A stretch of 52,305 nucleotides of DNA. Origin: Acidobacteriota bacterium (GTDB lineage: Bacteria > Acidobacteriota > Vicinamibacteria > Vicinamibacterales > CAVVIG01). The DNA is taken from NCBI GenBank assembly GCA_025463215.1, contig JAOBWF010000360.1:1-52305 (forward strand), written 5' to 3'. The position numbers were made by a program, and so were the translations under genes. Of this stretch, positions 50,844-52,305 are shown piece by piece. The notes under the pieces are model-generated. The model was not told the DNA's origin. It did no database searches and was given only the letters and a program-made list of their open reading frames with translations. How positions within the stretch are numbered: position 1 is the first letter of the stretch; each line of letters opens with the position of its first letter.

Positions 50844-51245
50844 GACGATCGGCCCTTTCCGATCAGAGTCGAGCTGCACCCTGCCCCTTCAACCAGGCGC
50901 GAACCGACCGCTACCCACTATTGCACGGCGGCCGTTCGGGGCCAACGGTTGCCGCCGGGCCAATCCTCTACCATTACGGTGCTGACGCGCGCAGCGTTTC
51001 ACACTGTTTGGGATCGTTGGCGATCGCCGACGCAAACGTCGCCGAAATCGGCGCGGGGCCCGGGACTCCGCCACGGCGATACGAAACAGCTCCCGCAGGC
51101 CGGATGTCGACGACCACATTTGCACCGACACATCCGCGCACCGGCGAACAACAGGTCCGGCGGTCGCCGCGATCCTTCGGCGTGCGGCATGCTCCGCGGC
51201 GACCACCGCGTGGCCTCCTCTTTGCGGTCGCCGCAGTGGCCTCAT
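50844..51245. other. Divergent intergenic region upstream of the binding-protein/kinase unit
   Basis: A 402-base region between divergent genes. On the minus strand a weak promoter-like pair is visible, TTGGCC and AATAGT with 17 bases between (about 50920-50960). A perfect 10-bp palindrome GGCGATCGCC lies at 51018-51027. No RNA gene was recognised. Confidence 0.35.
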
Positions 51246-51434
51246 ATGCGCACCTCAGAAACGTGGGACACGTTCGACCAGATGGCGAGTGACCTCGACG
51301 ATCTGAAAACGACCGTGGAGGAATTGATCGAGAACCCGGACGCTTCGGCGCACCAGTCGACGTTGCGCAAGCTGCGACAGGCGCTCGACCTGGCGCGCGA
51401 TGCCGTCGATGAAGTCGAAAACGCCGGACAGTAG
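51246..51434 (+). CDS. Small helical protein, function unknown
   Basis: A 62-residue ORF with an acidic, heptad-like helical composition (FDQMASDLDDLKTTVEELIE, then LRKLRQALDLARDAVDEVE). It probably forms a short coiled coil. The ATG at 51246 is used; upstream sequence in the same frame is low-complexity. No strong Shine-Dalgarno and no family recognised. Codon composition resembles its neighbours. It could be a small chaperone- or regulator-like protein. Confidence 0.5.
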   Translation: MRTSETWDTFDQMASDLDDLKTTVEELIENPDASAHQSTLRKLRQALDLARDAVDEVENAGQ

Positions 51435-51464
51435 CGCTTGGAGGCGCAGAGGCGTCAGCCCGGT

Positions 51465-52305
51465 TCACGCGGGCGTCATGACCCAGATCGCCCACTGGCC
51501 GTCGCGCCGGCTGTGAAACGCAACCCGCCGGCCATCGGGCGACCAGGCAAACTCTTCCGCCGTAGGGTCGGTCACGACGCAGCGCATCGACCCGTCGTGG
51601 AGATCCAGCAGCCATGCCCCGCTGCGGGCCACCTGAAAGATCACATGCGTCGCGTCGGGCGACACCGCCGGGAGGCCGACGACGCTGCGCGGCATCGGCG
51701 ACGCGTACTCGCGTGCCGACCCGGTGGCGAGATCGTGGACGATCAATCGATCGTCGTGCGTGTAGCAGATGCGATCTCCGTCCGGAAACCAGGATGCGCT
51801 CCATGTCTGACCGCGGGCGAAGGACGTCAGGCGGCGCGAACGGCCGCTTGCGAGATCGAGTAGCCACAGGTTCCAGACCGCCGGCCGATCGGTCTCGGCC
51901 CGGACGAACGCCAGCGTCGAACCGTCCGGCGACCACGTCGGCACCGCTGCGAACCCCGTCCCGCTCACCCGGCGGGCACCGCTGCCATCGCGATACGCGA
52001 CGTAAATCCCCCGCTCGCCGTCGCGGTCCGAGTCGAACGCGACGCGCCTGCCGTCCGGCGACGGCCTGACGTGATAATTTTTTGCGCCATCGTCCTGGAT
52101 CGTCATCACGCGCAAGTCGGCGCTCTGACGATCGCCCGGTTCAGGCGAAGCGCCGACGTCTGACGACGTGCCGGTCGGAGAAAACAACGCGGTACCGGCC
52201 GATGCGAAATTCGGCAAGGAGGTCGGTCCGCTCGATACGGCCACGGCGCGTACGACCGAGCCTCGCGCGCCGGAGGACGTCGGGGCCGCCGAGGGCCCGA
52301 CGGAA
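51465..52305 (-). CDS. PD40/TolB-like beta-propeller protein (N-terminus outside window)
   Basis: C-terminal part (about 280 residues) of a beta-propeller protein; the frame stays open to the window edge. At least five PD40/WD40-like blades are visible: SPDGRRVAFDSDRDG, SPDGSTLAFVRAETD, FPDGDRICYTHDD, SPDATHVIFQVARSG and SPDGRRVAFHSRRDG. Such propellers are common as C-terminal domains of acidobacterial Ser/Thr kinases, transcriptional regulators and TolB-like proteins; which head this one carries lies upstream. Molecular role not determined. Confidence 0.85.
   Translation of the reverse strand, partial: SVGPSAAPTSSGARGSVVRAVAVSSGPTSLPNFASAGTALFSPTGTSSDVGASPEPGDRQSADLRVMTIQDDGAKNYHVRPSPDGRRVAFDSDRDGERGIYVAYRDGSGARRVSGTGFAAVPTWSPDGSTLAFVRAETDRPAVWNLWLLDLASGRSRRLTSFARGQTWSASWFPDGDRICYTHDDRLIVHDLATGSAREYASPMPRSVVGLPAVSPDATHVIFQVARSGAWLLDLHDGSMRCVVTDPTAEEFAWSPDGRRVAFHSRRDGQWAIWVMTPA

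Noticed and set aside
51018..51027. Perfect palindrome GGCGATCGCC in the divergent intergenic region
   Set aside because: A single 10-bp GC-rich palindrome is expected by chance in such DNA, and no second copy nearby supports an operator.

Overview
The window is 52.3 kb of GC-rich, gene-dense bacterial chromosome. It carries no rRNA, tRNA, insertion sequence, phage gene or CRISPR array that I can recognise. The gene content points to the Acidobacteriota, perhaps the Vicinamibacteria: TonB-dependent receptors with carboxypeptidase-regulatory-like N-domains, a DUF5916 beta-barrel protein, BACON-repeat lipoproteins, a very large Ser/Thr kinase-ATPase-histidine kinase, and a small secreted family with a PAGTY...FYPG...EFLYP pattern. 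The taxonomic call is an inference from gene families.

Layout: (1) 1-5.7 kb, two translationally coupled RND efflux permeases of MdtB/MdtC type, the first cut by the window edge. (2) 5.7-10.3 kb, minus strand: a TonB receptor with a tiny HlyD-like protein 10 bp downstream, then an FMN reductase, a receiver domain lacking its phosphoacceptor Asp, and a STAS protein. (3) 10.7-15.6 kb: GT39, YdjC-type deacetylase and GT2 genes that overlap one another (the gene set of the Francisella FlmK/NaxD/FlmF2 lipid A amino-sugar route), with a flippase-like membrane protein divergent. (4) 15.8-20.2 kb: multicopper oxidase, phosphoribosyltransferase, a second GT39-like membrane protein. (5) 20.4-28.3 kb: a 1744-residue signalling protein without a kinase N-lobe, divergent from a second TonB receptor. 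(6) 28.4-29.9 kb: a YeeE/YedE sulfur transporter behind a leader with a near-consensus promoter, a cysteine-rich mini-ORF and an intrinsic terminator. (7) 30-39.3 kb: lipoproteins, a VIT1/CCC1 transporter, a DUF5916 protein and an RMD1/DUF155 protein. (8) 39.7-46.8 kb: a respiratory operon coxB-coxA-coxC-(unknown membrane subunit)-diheme cytochrome c-Rieske-cytochrome b with fused cytochrome c-CtaG. It encodes a quinol-oxidising b/Rieske module and a caa3-type oxidase together. (9) 46.9-52.3 kb: two small secreted proteins, an orphan solute-binding lipoprotein coupled to a histidine kinase, a short helical protein and a partial PD40 propeller protein.

The strongest leads for new biology are the putative cysteine attenuator ahead of the YeeE gene, the b6-like/caa3 operon with an uncharacterised extra subunit, the orphan binding protein-histidine kinase pair, the minimal HlyD-like protein coupled to a TonB receptor, and the degenerate signalling proteins (receiver without Asp, kinase without N-lobe). 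Domain calls are by eye; no database search was run.
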